Assembly: GCA_024704765.1 (NCBI GenBank)
Contig: JAKMXF010000343.1
Coordinates: 310,001 to 374,000, forward strand
Direction of reading: 5' to 3'
DNA from: Oopsacas minuta
Taxonomy: Eukaryota > Porifera > Hexactinellida > Lyssacinosida > Leucopsacidae
DNA: 64,000 nt
In this document: piece by piece, positions 47,933-59,550 of the stretch
How positions within the stretch are numbered: position 1 is the first letter of the stretch
How the letters are laid out: each line of letters begins with the position of its first letter
The notes under the pieces: model-generated
Told to the model about the DNA's origin: nothing
What the model saw: the letters and a program-made list of their open reading frames with translations, nothing else
Databases searched by the model: none
Translations under genes and position numbers: made by a program

Positions 47933-50374
47933 ATGTCCAACTATACAACTTCTACTTCAAGTGGAGCAGATTGCAGCACTGTAACAACGACATACAAAGA
48001 TGAACAAGTTCTAATAATATTCTTATCTTCATTAGTTTTCGGTATATTCCTCTTCGTTATTTTCTTCATTCTACGTTTCATATTATGGGAGTTCGGTAAG
48101 CAGAATGTTTACAAATGGGGAAAAAATAAACAAACAGAGGAATATTCTGAAAATGACTCAGTAATTGCCGAGGATCTAACAACGGAATTGGAAGTAGCGC
48201 GGGAACATTCCTGCTTCAATTGGGTGAAAAACTATGTTAAATTTGGTCTACGTGGATTTCGTAAACGCGTGGGTGTGGATGCCTATCTCTACCATTTATT
48301 TCTACTGCATTTAGTCGTGCTAATGTGCTGCTATGTATTCGTATGTATTGTAGTGGTACTCACAGTAAATAAAGTGTATTGTAGTAAGAATCTAGTGAGC
48401 ACGAGTCTAATCACGCATACGTCAATATCGGCTTGTATCGCAGACTGTTCAGGGGAGCAATCATCAGCTGATATCATATGGCTACATTCCACAATGGCAC
48501 ATTTGTTGGTATTTATCGGCCTTATAATTGCATTAAACTACAGACGTATTCTATACCGTTACGAGCATAAAAGTAGATTTCAATTCAATGCTATACAAGT
48601 GCGAAACCTACCACGACCTCATAGTCAAGCTGAGGCTGATGATATCAAGAAATCTCTATGCAAACATTTCAGTGAAACGGAAGACGATGGTGAATCACCC
48701 ATTACAATTGACTTCGCTTATGACGTGGCTAAATACCATTCACTACGAACTAAGTATAATGATGCAGAGAAGAATCTACTTACATATGAAGGGCTAGATG
48801 GTCAGTATGGAGTGAAACAGTATATTTATCCGAGATTCGGGAAATTACTTGGCTGGGGTGAACCTGTATTAGCGACTGATTATTTCCGAGCTCAAAGCCA
48901 CGAACTCGCAAAAGAAATGCAAATTGAAAAGGAGAAGGCAATTGAATCACCGCAAAGTTTGGCTTTTATCGGATTCCCTGAAGGATTCGATGCCTTTTCA
49001 GTTTCCACAAAATATATTTTACTCTGTGGTCGTCCTAGATCATCACAATCTGTCTATCTTAAACAGAACCTTTGGCAAGTAAGACGTGCTCCTGCTCCAT
49101 CAGATATAAACTGGCATAACATCCGTACATCATGGTTCCGTATAGCAATCTGGTATATACGATGGTGTATAATAAATTTGTTCGTATTAATCCTATTACT
49201 TTTCTTTACAACTCCTGCGTCTGTATTCTCTATCCTTGATATAATACTTCGTTCAACCGGTGCTACAGGCAATACCACACATATCGATAACAATAAAGAA
49301 TCTGTTAACTTTATCATTGACTATGTACTGACACATATTGGGTTAGGCAATAGTACTGCATTCGACGCAGCAAGGTCTCTAGCATTAGCGTACGCGGCTC
49401 CATTACTACAGATATTAGTTGCTTCTATCATCCCGCTTATGGTGGCGTATGCTTCTTTCCTTGAATTCCATTGGACCAAATCTGATACCATGAAAGCTGC
49501 TATCTTGAAAACATATTCGTTTCTATTATTGATGCTTTTGATTTTCCCTTCGTTCACTCTGGTTAGTTTCAATCTCGTATTTGACCTCATCATAAAAGAA
49601 AGTACTAAAAATAGCTCTATTAGTCAGTTCACGAATTTAACTCTAATCGCATTCTCCCCAGACACTGGCATATTCTTCCTGAACTATTTGAATATTTCTT
49701 CATTCTTCGTTTTAATACAATTATTCCAAATTCCATCTCTTCTAATGTATCTCTATAGAAAGTTAAGTGCTCGTAACGAGGCTGAATCTTTACGTTCTCA
49801 TGAGAGCTATACGTACTATTTCAAGTTTGGTATTGAGTATGCCTGGGTTTTGGTTAAAATAACAATTGCGATTGTTTACGGGACTCTTTTTCCAATTATC
49901 ACGCTAAGCGGACTGTTATACTTGATAATGAAGATGGCTGTTGACCGCTATAACCTAATTTACCAAGCAAGATCACCACCAGAGTTTTCCGGACGTATTT
50001 CAGTGCATTTAAGAGCTCTCCGTTTTCTGCACGCATCCCTAGTCCTATCACAAATCTACATGTTGATCCTCTCCATTATTTTATACGGATACAGTCTCAC
50101 CAGGTCAGGCCTGCTAGCATTTAACGCTGCTATGCTGATATTAACTATCCTAGTTCTACTGGGTGTACAAGGCATTAGATGGTTCCAAAAGTATATTCAT
50201 GATTTCCGCATTAGCCTACGGACATTATTCACTCATTCACATGATATTCATCTCATGCGAGGACAAAGTAGTATATTCCAGCAATCTGGTAGGCACGCAC
50301 ACGCGTTTAGCTACTTTGATATTATAAACGATGCTACAAGTGATACTGATTCTCAAGATGCTCGAGTAGTGTAA
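47933..50374 (+). CDS. TMEM63: TMEM63/CSC1-like (OSCA family) mechanosensitive cation channel
   Basis: Intronless, 813 residues from the ATG at 47933 (MSNYTTSTSSGAD), near the usual 800 or so. The frame stays open further upstream through a G-rich tract, but that extension looks like 5' leader. An N-terminal membrane segment (LSSLVFGIFLFVIFFILRFI) and two more hydrophobic segments precede a long cytosolic loop ending SLAFIGFPEGFDAF. Next comes the family signature QVRRAPAPSDINWHNI, then a run of further membrane segments with SIIPLMVAYASFLEFHWTKS. The OSCA/TMEM63 family forms osmo- and stretch-sensitive cation channels of the plasma membrane or lysosome. No paralogue assignment (A, B or C) is possible from sight. 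Confidence 0.88.
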   Translation: MSNYTTSTSSGADCSTVTTTYKDEQVLIIFLSSLVFGIFLFVIFFILRFILWEFGKQNVYKWGKNKQTEEYSENDSVIAEDLTTELEVAREHSCFNWVKNYVKFGLRGFRKRVGVDAYLYHLFLLHLVVLMCCYVFVCIVVVLTVNKVYCSKNLVSTSLITHTSISACIADCSGEQSSADIIWLHSTMAHLLVFIGLIIALNYRRILYRYEHKSRFQFNAIQVRNLPRPHSQAEADDIKKSLCKHFSETEDDGESPITIDFAYDVAKYHSLRTKYNDAEKNLLTYEGLDGQYGVKQYIYPRFGKLLGWGEPVLATDYFRAQSHELAKEMQIEKEKAIESPQSLAFIGFPEGFDAFSVSTKYILLCGRPRSSQSVYLKQNLWQVRRAPAPSDINWHNIRTSWFRIAIWYIRWCIINLFVLILLLFFTTPASVFSILDIILRSTGATGNTTHIDNNKESVNFIIDYVLTHIGLGNSTAFDAARSLALAYAAPLLQILVASIIPLMVAYASFLEFHWTKSDTMKAAILKTYSFLLLMLLIFPSFTLVSFNLVFDLIIKESTKNSSISQFTNLTLIAFSPDTGIFFLNYLNISSFFVLIQLFQIPSLLMYLYRKLSARNEAESLRSHESYTYYFKFGIEYAWVLVKITIAIVYGTLFPIITLSGLLYLIMKMAVDRYNLIYQARSPPEFSGRISVHLRALRFLHASLVLSQIYMLILSIILYGYSLTRSGLLAFNAAMLILTILVLLGVQGIRWFQKYIHDFRISLRTLFTHSHDIHLMRGQSSIFQQSGRHAHAFSYFDIINDATSDTDSQDARVV

Positions 50375-53240
50375 GGTTATTGTCTGTTACCGATAGGTTA
50401 GTATACTCACTTTTGTATGCTAAGATTTCTATCTTTGAGAGGCTATTTGGATTGAGTTTAGTATGTCTGGAATAATAATAATAATCAATTGTCCGTTAAT
50501 ATACATGCTCTCTCTATTGGTTTGGATTATATGCTTTATTAAATGCTTCATTGTCATTAACTTTTCTCTTAATTATGCACTATAGGGGTAGTTCAAACGC
50601 TACGTAACATTACAGCTCAATAGAGCTAATACAAAAATATGTGTGCGTCCCCCTGAATCGTTCAAATTGTTACAAGGTTCGGCGCCCTTAGATACAGGTA
50701 TAGTAGATGCCAGTTATAAGAACTCCGATATAAGAACATGCCTGATATAAGGAACATCCTCTAGAAAACGGTTCTTCACAATTATGTTATTCCTCCTATT
50801 TCTTACATATCTGTAATTTTCTACACACATTCTGACATTTCCACAGACCCAAATAATTCTGTTTTATTAATTAGAGTTAGACTACAATACGTATATTCAA
50901 CTATGGATACGATTATACAGATATTATATTCAGATATTTCGTCAGGTAATATTGGCATGGAATATTGGTATGCATATTCATTGTTGTATAACAATTGTTC
51001 CTTACTATGTATGTATGTATTGTATGTACTAAAAATATTTAGAATTCCATCGAATGGCTCATTCATGGAATATATAAACCTCTCCCCTTATTTATAATAA
51101 TTAGATTATATTATTCAAATTACTATTTTTCACCTTATCAGATGTTAACAATGCAATTTATTATAGATAGTATTACGTTTAGTAGTTAGCTGTGTACAGA
51201 CAGGCACTTAGTCAGGTACCGTAACAACTTTCAATTTTACAACACTTCACATGGTTCTTTCCCGTGGCCGGGCCCGTAAATCTGTTAAGCCTTTTACCCC
51301 CAGGGCTTTGCTTCTAGTATATATGTCACAATTGTTACATGTACGTGCGTAGCACAAGAATTGCGGCATATGCTATCCTTCATCTATGTATTATTTCTAT
51401 CTATTACTTATATTGTATATTTACAGTCATCCATAGTATCTCATAAGATGATATATTTAGCACGGACACTGTGATTTACATTTGAAGTTGATTAGCCCTC
51501 CTTAATGCAGTATATTTCACAAGAAATTGTTCCTCGTACATACACGGATGTTAAACCAGTAAGGTGAGATTATTCATTACCTCTCGAACTATAAAACCTC
51601 GATTCATCGAGAGTCTGGAGATTATATATACTTCTCATCAAGTAATTCATTACTTTTCTATCGATTTACTACATAGCCTCCGTCATGTGCGTTAATAAGA
51701 GTCAACTGTTTTGATCGACCAAGGATATATTACATATTGCCTGATTCGCCTCGTAAGTTGTCCTTGGCTTCATTTAATACAGAGATCAGTTTATTAACTT
51801 TATTCTTAATCTTTGTAACGTATAGTTACACGTGTAATTATCAACTCCTACAATCTACACTAGCGAGATCGTAAAATTTGTTTAGCCCTCAATTTATGTA
51901 AATTTATATTTGCTGTACAGATTTGCTAATTTAGCTGAGTAGTTATACTTCCAGCTCGTGCTTGCTTAATTATAATTCTATCCTAAATATAGCACAACCA
52001 CATAATCACGCAGAAATTATCTAATATTTGGCTTATCATATCACTAATGCAGTTCAGTCCTAGTATAAAGTTGAATTTCTCTATTGTATATCAAATAACA
52101 TTTAACCCTAAAGAGATTTCTATTAGGCATTGAAGCCTTCAGGTTACTCACTCATTTTCGTGGTGAAAAGTTTTATGAAACTAGTACTTTCAGTCTCATG
52201 GTTTCTAGTATAAATCAAAGAAATTATAATTACTTTCTTTGTAGTATAATGGTTGAGTTGTGTAGCATCAACTGCAGTTCAGTTGGTGGCGATTTTATGT
52301 GTGGTTTGGTGAACTCGAATATTTTGAGAAAATTGTAATTTATATGCGTATGGGAAATAACGATATATTGAGATTGACACTGTCTATATATCCAGTAGTG
52401 AGTAGCTGTTGTCTCATTATCCTGTACAGTCAACCAATTAGATGGAAATTGCAAATGAATTCATATTTGAGTAGGACATTGGAGATTGGACCATATAGAC
52501 CATTTCGTAGAGGTATTGTACTGAACATAAGTCCCAAAATCTGGATATTGGCGAGTATATAATCTTCCTAAAGTCATGGTCCTATAGCTATCACGTACAA
52601 ACCATTTTATTTGTTCGCGAATTGCACAATACACTGTTCGCACATTTGTTCAGATACATTTACCAATTCTTATTTAACCTTGCAGGATATGATTTCACTT
52701 CCACCCTCATGTCAAAGAACTATATCATATAACTACTTGGCGAAACCATTCATATAATCTACTACACAATATCCCTTTTTACTTACATACTTTTTCATAA
52801 TAACTTTTGAATATCATGGACCCCGCATCTCCACAACCACTCTTTATTCCCACTTTATAATGGAGTAGGCTTCCATTCTTATAAATTCATAAGCACAACC
52901 ACCATGAAATTACGGACATTTTTTGAGTTTGTTTTTTGAAAGTAATTCGTGGTTGTTTGATTAATCCAGCCGTTCGCAACCTCGTATGGACTTTCCTATA
53001 CTAATTTCAACACATTCTATGCTATGGACCCATCCCCTCTCATAGACTGCAATGCAAAATTTGAAATCGCGTGGACCTCTTCTGTCGTCCGCGGAACTCC
53101 AAGGGATCCATGGACACCAGGTTGGGTACCACTGGATTAACGAATAACGAATAAGATATTTTAAATTCTACAATTACTTCAATACAATATTTACCATGCA
53201 TTACATCTGCTTTTTACCTTATCAGCTAATAATATAATAA
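50375..53240. other. 2.9-kb gene-poor interval
   Basis: No convincing exon on either strand; open frames here are short and compositionally AT-driven. Contains a 'ccgatataagaacatgcc' repeat of the CCGGTTATAAGAAC type at 50690-50780 and a well-preserved hAT-like element at 52967-53134. Confidence 0.5.
52967..53134. mobile_element. hAT-like non-autonomous transposon (best copy)
   Basis: 168 bp starting CAGCCGTTCGCAACCTCGT and ending CAGGTTGGGTACCACTG, which are imperfect inverted repeats of the CAGTGGTTCCCAACCTGG type common in hAT elements. It is flanked by GATTAATC on the left and GATTAACG on the right, a plausible 8-bp target duplication with two changes. Fragments of the same family lie near 6255, 27708, 28612 and 29315. 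Confidence 0.7.
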
Positions 53241-54380
53241 ATGGGTCTAAGTCTATCAGAGCCGATAACAACAAAGACGACAGATGCTCAGGAGAATGAA
53301 CAGTACAAAGTAGGTGTATCGTGTATGCAGGGATGGAGAATTGAAATGGAAGATGCTCACACTATTGAGATTGATTACATTGAAGATGATAAATCATGCT
53401 TTCTCGCGGTTTTTGACGGCCACGGTGGTACAAAGGTTGCGAAATATTCCGCCTCGAATCTCTACAAAGTATTTCCAAATCTCGATACTTTCTCGAAAGG
53501 TGACTACCATGCCGCCCTGAAAAAGAGTTTTCTCGATACGGACGTGAACATGTTAGCAGATGACGACATGCGTGACGATTCATCTGGAGCTACAGCTGTC
53601 GTTGTATATATCAAGAATAACAAATTATACTGCGCTAATGCTGGCGATAGCCGCGCGATTCTAAGCAAAAGTGGCACTGTATTTGAGCTATCACATGATC
53701 ATAAGCCTAATAACACAACTGAGCATCAGAGAATCAATAAAGCAGGAGGATATGTCGAATTTAACCGTGTGAACGGGAACCTCGCGCTTTCTCGAGCCCT
53801 TGGTGACTTCACGTATAAACATAATGATGCATTGGTGGCTGAGGAACAAATCGTTACAGCTGATCCAGATATCATTGAGAAGGAGCTCTCTTCTGATGAT
53901 GAGTTCATTGTACTAGCCTGTGATGGGATATGGGATTGTATGACAAATGAAGAAGTGTTAGATTTCGTGCGTACGCGTCTAGCTGAGGGGATACAGCCTC
54001 ATGTTATCTGTGAGAAGATAATGGATTTCTGTCTAGCTCCAGAAGTTAAGCCGGGTGGTGTAGGCTGTGATAACATGTCCGTTATTATCACCTGTTTATT
54101 GAATGGGAAAACATTCGAAGAATTTTGTGCAAAACTCTCATCTTCATCAAATATCAATTTGGATAAAGAACAGACTGAGCCGGTTAATCACACCGCAGAG
54201 AACCAGGTAGAAAACGGCGAAGAGACACCAAGTACGTCACAAACGGAGGAGAAAGAGGAATTGAAAGATCTTACATTCATTCCGCATAAATCACCGATAG
54301 ATATAGCCGATGAACTCTCCTCTCCCGTAACAGTCGTAAAAGAAGCAGAAATTCAGAGTTTACTAAATGGAAATTTGTAA
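53241..54380 (+). CDS. PPM1A: PP2C-type Ser/Thr phosphatase (PPM1A/B-like)
   Basis: Intronless, 379 residues. The N-terminus MGLSLSEP fits a myristoylation site (Gly2, Ser6). All PP2C blocks are present: GWRIEMEDAH (Arg33, Glu37, Asp38), VFDGHGG (Asp59), SSGATAVVV, GDSRAIL, LALSRALGDF, ACDGIWD (Asp228) and DNMSVII (Asp277), so metal binding and catalysis should be intact. A helical and then acidic Ser/Glu-rich tail follows residue 300. The family dephosphorylates stress MAPKs, SMADs and other targets in cytosol and nucleus. Choice of PPM1A/B over other PPMs rests on the N-terminal MGxxLSEPxTxK and the GWRxxMEDAH spacing. Confidence 0.9.
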   Translation: MGLSLSEPITTKTTDAQENEQYKVGVSCMQGWRIEMEDAHTIEIDYIEDDKSCFLAVFDGHGGTKVAKYSASNLYKVFPNLDTFSKGDYHAALKKSFLDTDVNMLADDDMRDDSSGATAVVVYIKNNKLYCANAGDSRAILSKSGTVFELSHDHKPNNTTEHQRINKAGGYVEFNRVNGNLALSRALGDFTYKHNDALVAEEQIVTADPDIIEKELSSDDEFIVLACDGIWDCMTNEEVLDFVRTRLAEGIQPHVICEKIMDFCLAPEVKPGGVGCDNMSVIITCLLNGKTFEEFCAKLSSSSNINLDKEQTEPVNHTAENQVENGEETPSTSQTEEKEELKDLTFIPHKSPIDIADELSSPVTVVKEAEIQSLLNGNL

Positions 54381-55935
54381 TCCATACCTCCTATATACTC
54401 CTAAACCCCCAAAACATTAACTGTACATTTAGTGTAGCTGCTAAAGACTTCTCTCCAACTCTATATGTTACATTATATGAGATAAATATAATCAGTTTAA
54501 AATAGTAGCTAAACGTATTAACAAATGTCATTCGTTTACTTTGTATATTCAGAATCATTGTTTGTTTGTTTGTGAATTCTGTTTGTTTTCTTCAGCTAGG
54601 TTTACTGTATGTTGTTTGTTGTTTGTTGTTATTTCACACTTAGTTAGCACGTATTGTTAATAGTACTAGATTTGTCATATTTGTAATGTTTTTTGAAAAT
54701 GATAATTATTCGTTTACTCTCGTAATTATTTTGTTTAAGGAATTTAACCAAATTTAACACGACTGGAGGACATAACTTTAATTGACCGATATCTTAAAAT
54801 ATCGTTACTTTTACATACAATGACACCTCGTTAATACGAACACCCGGTAGTGATGTGAATTGATGGATTTCCCATTATAAAACTTGACAAAGCCTTGCTC
54901 TAGAAAGGCCGGTGAATATGAATGCCTCGGATGCCGACGAATTACATCATAATATTTCAGGAGTTTTTTTTAACGTTTTTCCTCAAATTTGCATGAGTAT
55001 CATTTGAAATTATCTAAGGCCCCTGGTACCAATTGTTTCGATGTTTACTGACTACGTGTATTCGTAAATATTATATCCCTAGTTAATGAATTCATGAAAC
55101 TGACAGCACTGATTGTATTCATTATACGTGTCTTGTAATATATTTTTTACATAATTATTATCCATATTATAAACCTTGTGATCAGTTTGTAACTCCCGTA
55201 ACATACGCTCTATAGAACTACAGGGAGGAGCTAATTGTTTAGCATAAAGGGATGGATTATTAATGTGTTGTAGGAGGTGATATAATACTTGAGGTACAAG
55301 GTTTGAATGGACTTAGCATATTATTTGTTTAAGATTTTAATCTTTGATTTCATATCGTAATTTTCTTATACTTCACTATAGCTATGGCTCCACTTATGAA
55401 GCTTATTTTCTGATTCAAACGGCAATCTATCCACAAATATTCCTTGGTTGTATCAGAAATAGATTTCTTGCCAAAAGCAACTCACGGCCACTTGTCTACG
55501 ATATTGATAACCAGTTAGAAATTAGGATTCAATTTTATTGTTAGGAGCGAATTTGCATTGTTTATAGAAAATCAGCAAATTCTCGTTGTTTATGTATGTA
55601 ATATAATTTCGGGATAGGTACTGATTAATGACCCCGAGCTACCGACTATTCTTAAATTACAGCAAATCGCGCTCACTTATACCGAGATAGACCTACACAT
55701 TATCTCTCTGGCAGTTTGGCTCTGATATAACGAGAGTGACTGTAATATGCAAAAATTCAAACACGGAAGATTGTTATTTTAATATTGTAATAGGTTAATT
55801 ATATTGAATTCTCATCTGTTAAGTGTAAATACACTTAACGATATTAGTACACATGATTCTTCTCTGAATATCGTTCCGTTTGTGAAGATTGGCTTAGCTG
55901 TAAGCAATCAATCTGTAATTATTTAGCAAATTTCA
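54381..55935. other. Intergenic region, PP2C to THG1L
   Basis: 3' flank with TTTGTTTGTTTG runs at 54555-54640. A 'cacctcgttaatacgaacac' end lies at about 54825, and a partial family A right arm at about 55650-55742 ('gctctgatataacgagag' then 'tgactgta'). No exon seen. Confidence 0.5.
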
Positions 55936-56832
55936 ATGCTTAGTTTATTAAGATTATATAATACTACACCACAGCTAAGTTACATACTGAATCCACACAA
56001 ACTACAGATTATGGCAAAATCTCGTTTTGAATACGTAAAAAAGTTTGAACAAGATGACAGATGTCTTTTAGGCTGCTGGATTGTTGTAAGAATTGACGGC
56101 AGATCTTTCCATAAATTCACAAGCGAACATTTATTCGCCAAGCCTAATGATTTGAGTGCTTTGAAATTAATGGATGTAGCCGCTTGTTCAGTTATGGAAG
56201 AATTCCGCGATATTATTTTCGCATACGGACAAAGTGATGAATATAGTTTTATATTCGATAGAAAGATGTCTCTTTTCAATCGAAGAAGTAGCAAAATTCT
56301 AACCAACCTCGTTTCCTTATTCACTTCAAGTTATACATACAATTGGCGGATTCACTTCCCAAATACAGAGCTAAAATACCCACCTGCGTTTGACGGGCGA
56401 GTAGTTTTGTATCCGAACACGATCGTACTTAAAGACTATTTAAGCTGGCGACAAGCTGATTGTCATATTAACAATTTATACAATACAGCTTTCTGGGAAA
56501 TTGTCAAATCAGGGAAATCACATGTTGAAGCTGCTGCTAGACTTAAAGATACTTTTTCATCTGGTAAAAATGAAATTTTATTTTCAGAATTTGGAATTAA
56601 TTATAATAAAATAGAGCCCCGGTATAGGAAAGGTAGTTGTTTATTTTGGATTGATAAAATGACTGAGAAATCACCAGAAGGTCCTGATACAGTAGGTGAA
56701 TTTATAACAGGAGGTGCGTGTAAAAAACCGCGAGTTTGTAGAGAAATAACTGTATCACATGAAGATATTATTTCAGAAGTATTTTGGTCTAATCATCCTC
56801 AAATATTAGGTCAAGATATAGTAAATAGTTAA
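55936..56832 (+). CDS. THG1L: tRNA(His) guanylyltransferase
   Basis: Intronless, 298 residues, the usual length. Visible blocks: RIDGRSFHKF with Asp54 (metal site), QSDEYSF with Asp101 and Glu102 (metal/catalytic), and HINNLYNT at 177-184. The enzyme adds G-1 to the 5' end of tRNA(His) in a 3'-5' polymerase reaction. Residues 1-25 are basic-hydrophobic and could be a mitochondrial presequence. A second methionine at residue 26 (MAKSRFEYVKKFE) matches the start of cytosolic forms, so alternative starts could give two locations. Confidence 0.92.
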   Translation: MLSLLRLYNTTPQLSYILNPHKLQIMAKSRFEYVKKFEQDDRCLLGCWIVVRIDGRSFHKFTSEHLFAKPNDLSALKLMDVAACSVMEEFRDIIFAYGQSDEYSFIFDRKMSLFNRRSSKILTNLVSLFTSSYTYNWRIHFPNTELKYPPAFDGRVVLYPNTIVLKDYLSWRQADCHINNLYNTAFWEIVKSGKSHVEAAARLKDTFSSGKNEILFSEFGINYNKIEPRYRKGSCLFWIDKMTEKSPEGPDTVGEFITGGACKKPRVCREITVSHEDIISEVFWSNHPQILGQDIVNS

Positions 56833-56926
56833 TGCTTAGTTTATTTACTTATTTTGTTATAAATATATTCTATTAATTTGGGTCTTTGTCAGTGAATTGA
56901 TGGAAATTTATTTTTGAAAATATATA

Positions 56927-57075
56927 GTCAACTCCCGTCATATCGAAGTTCAAGGGACCCTGATAATTACTGATATAACCGATAATATATATATGTTACT
57001 TTGAAGGTTGGGACCATATTTGTACAACTTCAGACTTTGGTATATCCGTGTTCCATATAACGCGAGTTGACTGCA
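56927..57075. repeat. Pogo-like MITE, family A
   Basis: Left end TAGTCAACTCCCGTCATATC and right end 'ccatataacgcgagttgact', with inner 'ggttgggaccatatttgtac'. Well preserved. Lies between THG1L and CFAP68. Confidence 0.75.
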
Positions 57076-57379
57076 CTTAATGAAAAGGAAATTCATGCTA
57101 TTAAACGCATTTAGGATAACTATTTTCTGGTACAAAAAATTGGGCCATACTCGGTTAAATAGTATTATTTCGACGATCCTTGAAAATGTCACCCCGTCCC
57201 CCATTTGTATGGGACTAGGAATTTGCCCTATTGATTTTTCACTCCGTTCCACATCACAGTCCCGTTTGTGGAGGTTGCACTGTATTCGGTTTGGCAGTTA
57301 TTCAATAGATATTCATTAATTATTCGGTTCGACTTTCGTATAATTATTAACTGTGTTTATTACTGGGAATATAGCTGGA

Positions 57380-57883
57380 ATGGATAAGACAAGAACAACT
57401 GAAGCAGCTTCACGGTCTGAATCTGGATCAAACACTTCAAGCTATGAAATACCCCGCAGACGTAAAGAGCGTTTTTCTGAGGAAGCAATCAATCAAAATA
57501 AATGGATGTCAAATACTAAACAAACTTCCTATTCAACTAATACACTAATAGGGAATTGGTATGAAGATGTATTCGATATTAAAAACCTAGCAAAATCCAA
57601 ATGTGTTCCATCACAATACAATCATTATTTCGAAACCACATACCGTAAAGATATCTCCAAGGAACGTCCCCCGGTACCAAAAGTACTAGCACAATACCGT
57701 CAGCCTGAGGCAGCTGCCTACCCAGCTCACCAACCTATTCTTGATACTTCTAGGGCTAAAGCTGAATACAACTCGTATATATCTAGCTATTCGTCTGCCT
57801 ATACCACGCTAAATACCGTGTCAGGTAAGCAGGAAGATAAAGGAGAACAGGTAGAAGATAATGGAGAAAGAGCTCTGAATTAA
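57380..57883 (+). CDS. CFAP68: Cilia- and flagella-associated protein 68 (C11orf1 family)
   Basis: Single exon; 167 residues from the methionine MDKTRTTEAA, with an in-frame ATG nine codons earlier. The conserved part is YSTNTLIGNWYEDVFDIKN, then VPSQYNHYFETTYRKD, then a proline-rich stretch with AHQPILDTSRAKAEYNSY, in the same order as CFAP68/C11orf1. The family is a small microtubule inner protein of motile axonemes (family knowledge). It joins LRGUK and OFD1 as ciliary genes in this window, though on separate transcripts. Confidence 0.8.
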   Translation: MDKTRTTEAASRSESGSNTSSYEIPRRRKERFSEEAINQNKWMSNTKQTSYSTNTLIGNWYEDVFDIKNLAKSKCVPSQYNHYFETTYRKDISKERPPVPKVLAQYRQPEAAAYPAHQPILDTSRAKAEYNSYISSYSSAYTTLNTVSGKQEDKGEQVEDNGERALN

Positions 57884-58397
57884 AACTTGTACTATATGGA
57901 TCGGTAACACAATCACTTCGATTAATATCTACAAACACTTGTATCATATAATTAATACTATTATTTATCAAATATTCTGCTTATAACTTTAATATATTTA
58001 TTTGACCGAAATTTGGCGAGGAAGTTTTTGGTTTCATGTCGACAGTTTTTAACATTCTCCGCGACCTTTCCTTCATCCATTATTGGCCCCAAACCGAATA
58101 TTTATTTGCTGCTCAATACATTTACTCCATCCATATTTAATTTATAACAAAATGCTACCTAGTATGCTTATTAATTATATAACCATGGATAGTGGATTTA
58201 GTTTTTCTGCATGGATTTTGTCCTAGTTCATTTAGAGGCACTCTTCGCTTGATTTGACTGGGAAACTTGGATATAACATATAATAACAAATCCACCATCC
58301 ATGGTTACATAACTAATAATCATATAAAGGACCATTTTTGTAGGGAACCATCTACTTTAAATGCTTGTATAGCCATCCATACATTATTACTACACAA

Positions 58398-59207
58398 TCA
58401 ACTATTACTGTTATCATGCCATAGTAAACCACCGAATTCAGGGTCACTCTCTGTAAGTCGTATAACATTCTCTGCTATGTCACTCGGTCTCATCTGATCC
58501 TGTGTATTAGTATCTGTATCATTTGGTGTGTCTAATGACTGATTAATGTAGTTTACAAGTTTGTCTAGTAATGATTGATCATTCAAGATAGTGTCTATTA
58601 ATTGTGTCATATATTCGTCTTTTTCTGGCTGTACATCTTGAGATTGTGTAGGTTTTAACGGTGGGGTTAATTTCGATTTTTTCCGAGTAGGAATTGTACT
58701 TTTATGCTTCACCGAAGTTAACACTAAATTCTGTAAAGTTTTTTGTTGCATATTAGCTAACTGTACTAGATTTTGTATGGAAGTTTCATGTCGATCTATT
58801 TGTGTGATGACCTCCTGAATTTTATAATTAACATCTTTATTGCCATTTGAAAACTGCAATGGAATGCAAGCTAGTTGATCTACTCGCGTGGGTTTTCTCT
58901 TCCTACTGGTAGAAGTCTTCACAATCTGTAGCGAACTATTACAGTGTGGAATTGCAGCGTTGCTATTGTGGTTAACAATGGAATGTAGCCTGTAATAATC
59001 TCTAAGCAGTTCTTGTAGAGAAGTAGGGGGATTACATTGTGTGCAGGTGTGAGTGAAGAGAGATTTTATGGGTGATTCTAAGTGGAAATGTTGTTGTGAT
59101 TTATGACAGCCTTCTTTTTGTAGATAATCACTTACTATTCTAGCTGATAGCTGGTATATAGCATTATCTGTGTTGTTTGGTATTGTGCAAGTTGAATGCG
59201 ATTCCAT
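58398..59207 (-). CDS. LisH-domain protein, possibly NPAT-related
   Basis: Single exon, 269 residues. An N-terminal LisH motif (IYQLSARIVSDYLQKEGCHK SQQHF, residues about 18-42) is followed by SLQELLRDYYRLHSIV, as after the LisH of NPAT. The middle has a basic RKRKPTR and RKKSKL, likely nuclear signals, around a helical stretch (KIQEVITQIDRHETSIQNLV). The C-terminus has YMTQLIDTILNDQSLLDKLV and AENVIRLTESDPEFGGLLW. NPAT is a histone-gene activator at histone locus bodies but is much longer, so the link is weak. What is secure is LisH plus a likely nuclear protein. Confidence 0.6.
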   Translation of the reverse strand: MESHSTCTIPNNTDNAIYQLSARIVSDYLQKEGCHKSQQHFHLESPIKSLFTHTCTQCNPPTSLQELLRDYYRLHSIVNHNSNAAIPHCNSSLQIVKTSTSRKRKPTRVDQLACIPLQFSNGNKDVNYKIQEVITQIDRHETSIQNLVQLANMQQKTLQNLVLTSVKHKSTIPTRKKSKLTPPLKPTQSQDVQPEKDEYMTQLIDTILNDQSLLDKLVNYINQSLDTPNDTDTNTQDQMRPSDIAENVIRLTESDPEFGGLLWHDNSNS

Positions 59208-59550
59208 TGCTAATGTATTATCTGTACGACCAGTATTCTAATATTAGAGAATTAAAGCACCATACACCGTACATACGAACTCAGGATAGACGAACACGTT
59301 TGGACTGTCCGTTGTTCGTTGGTGTTCGTATTAACTTAATTGTGCCCCTTATGCGTAGCTAAATCATGGCAGAATTGAAAAAGCGTTTTCTTAAGAACTG
59401 TTGCTAAATATACTCAATCCAATCAAATTAATACCAGCTATCTCATAAGACAAAAAACAGAATCAAATAATCTACACACAATATATATATATATATATAT
59501 ATACACACTATTCAGATATACATACAAATCAAACAATACACAAGGAGTTA
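59208..59550. other. Short intergenic gap with (AT)n microsatellite
   Basis: (AT)n run of about 12 units at 59481-59502, followed by ACACAC. At 59255-59330 an inverted pair ('catacgaactcaggatagac' / 'cgttggtgttcgtattaac') may be a repeat of the 'taatacgaac' type. Confidence 0.6.

Noticed and set aside
52230-52643. Overlapping open frames of 60-87 residues on both strands
   Set aside because: No domain, no plausible splice partners, composition like the surrounding AT-rich DNA.
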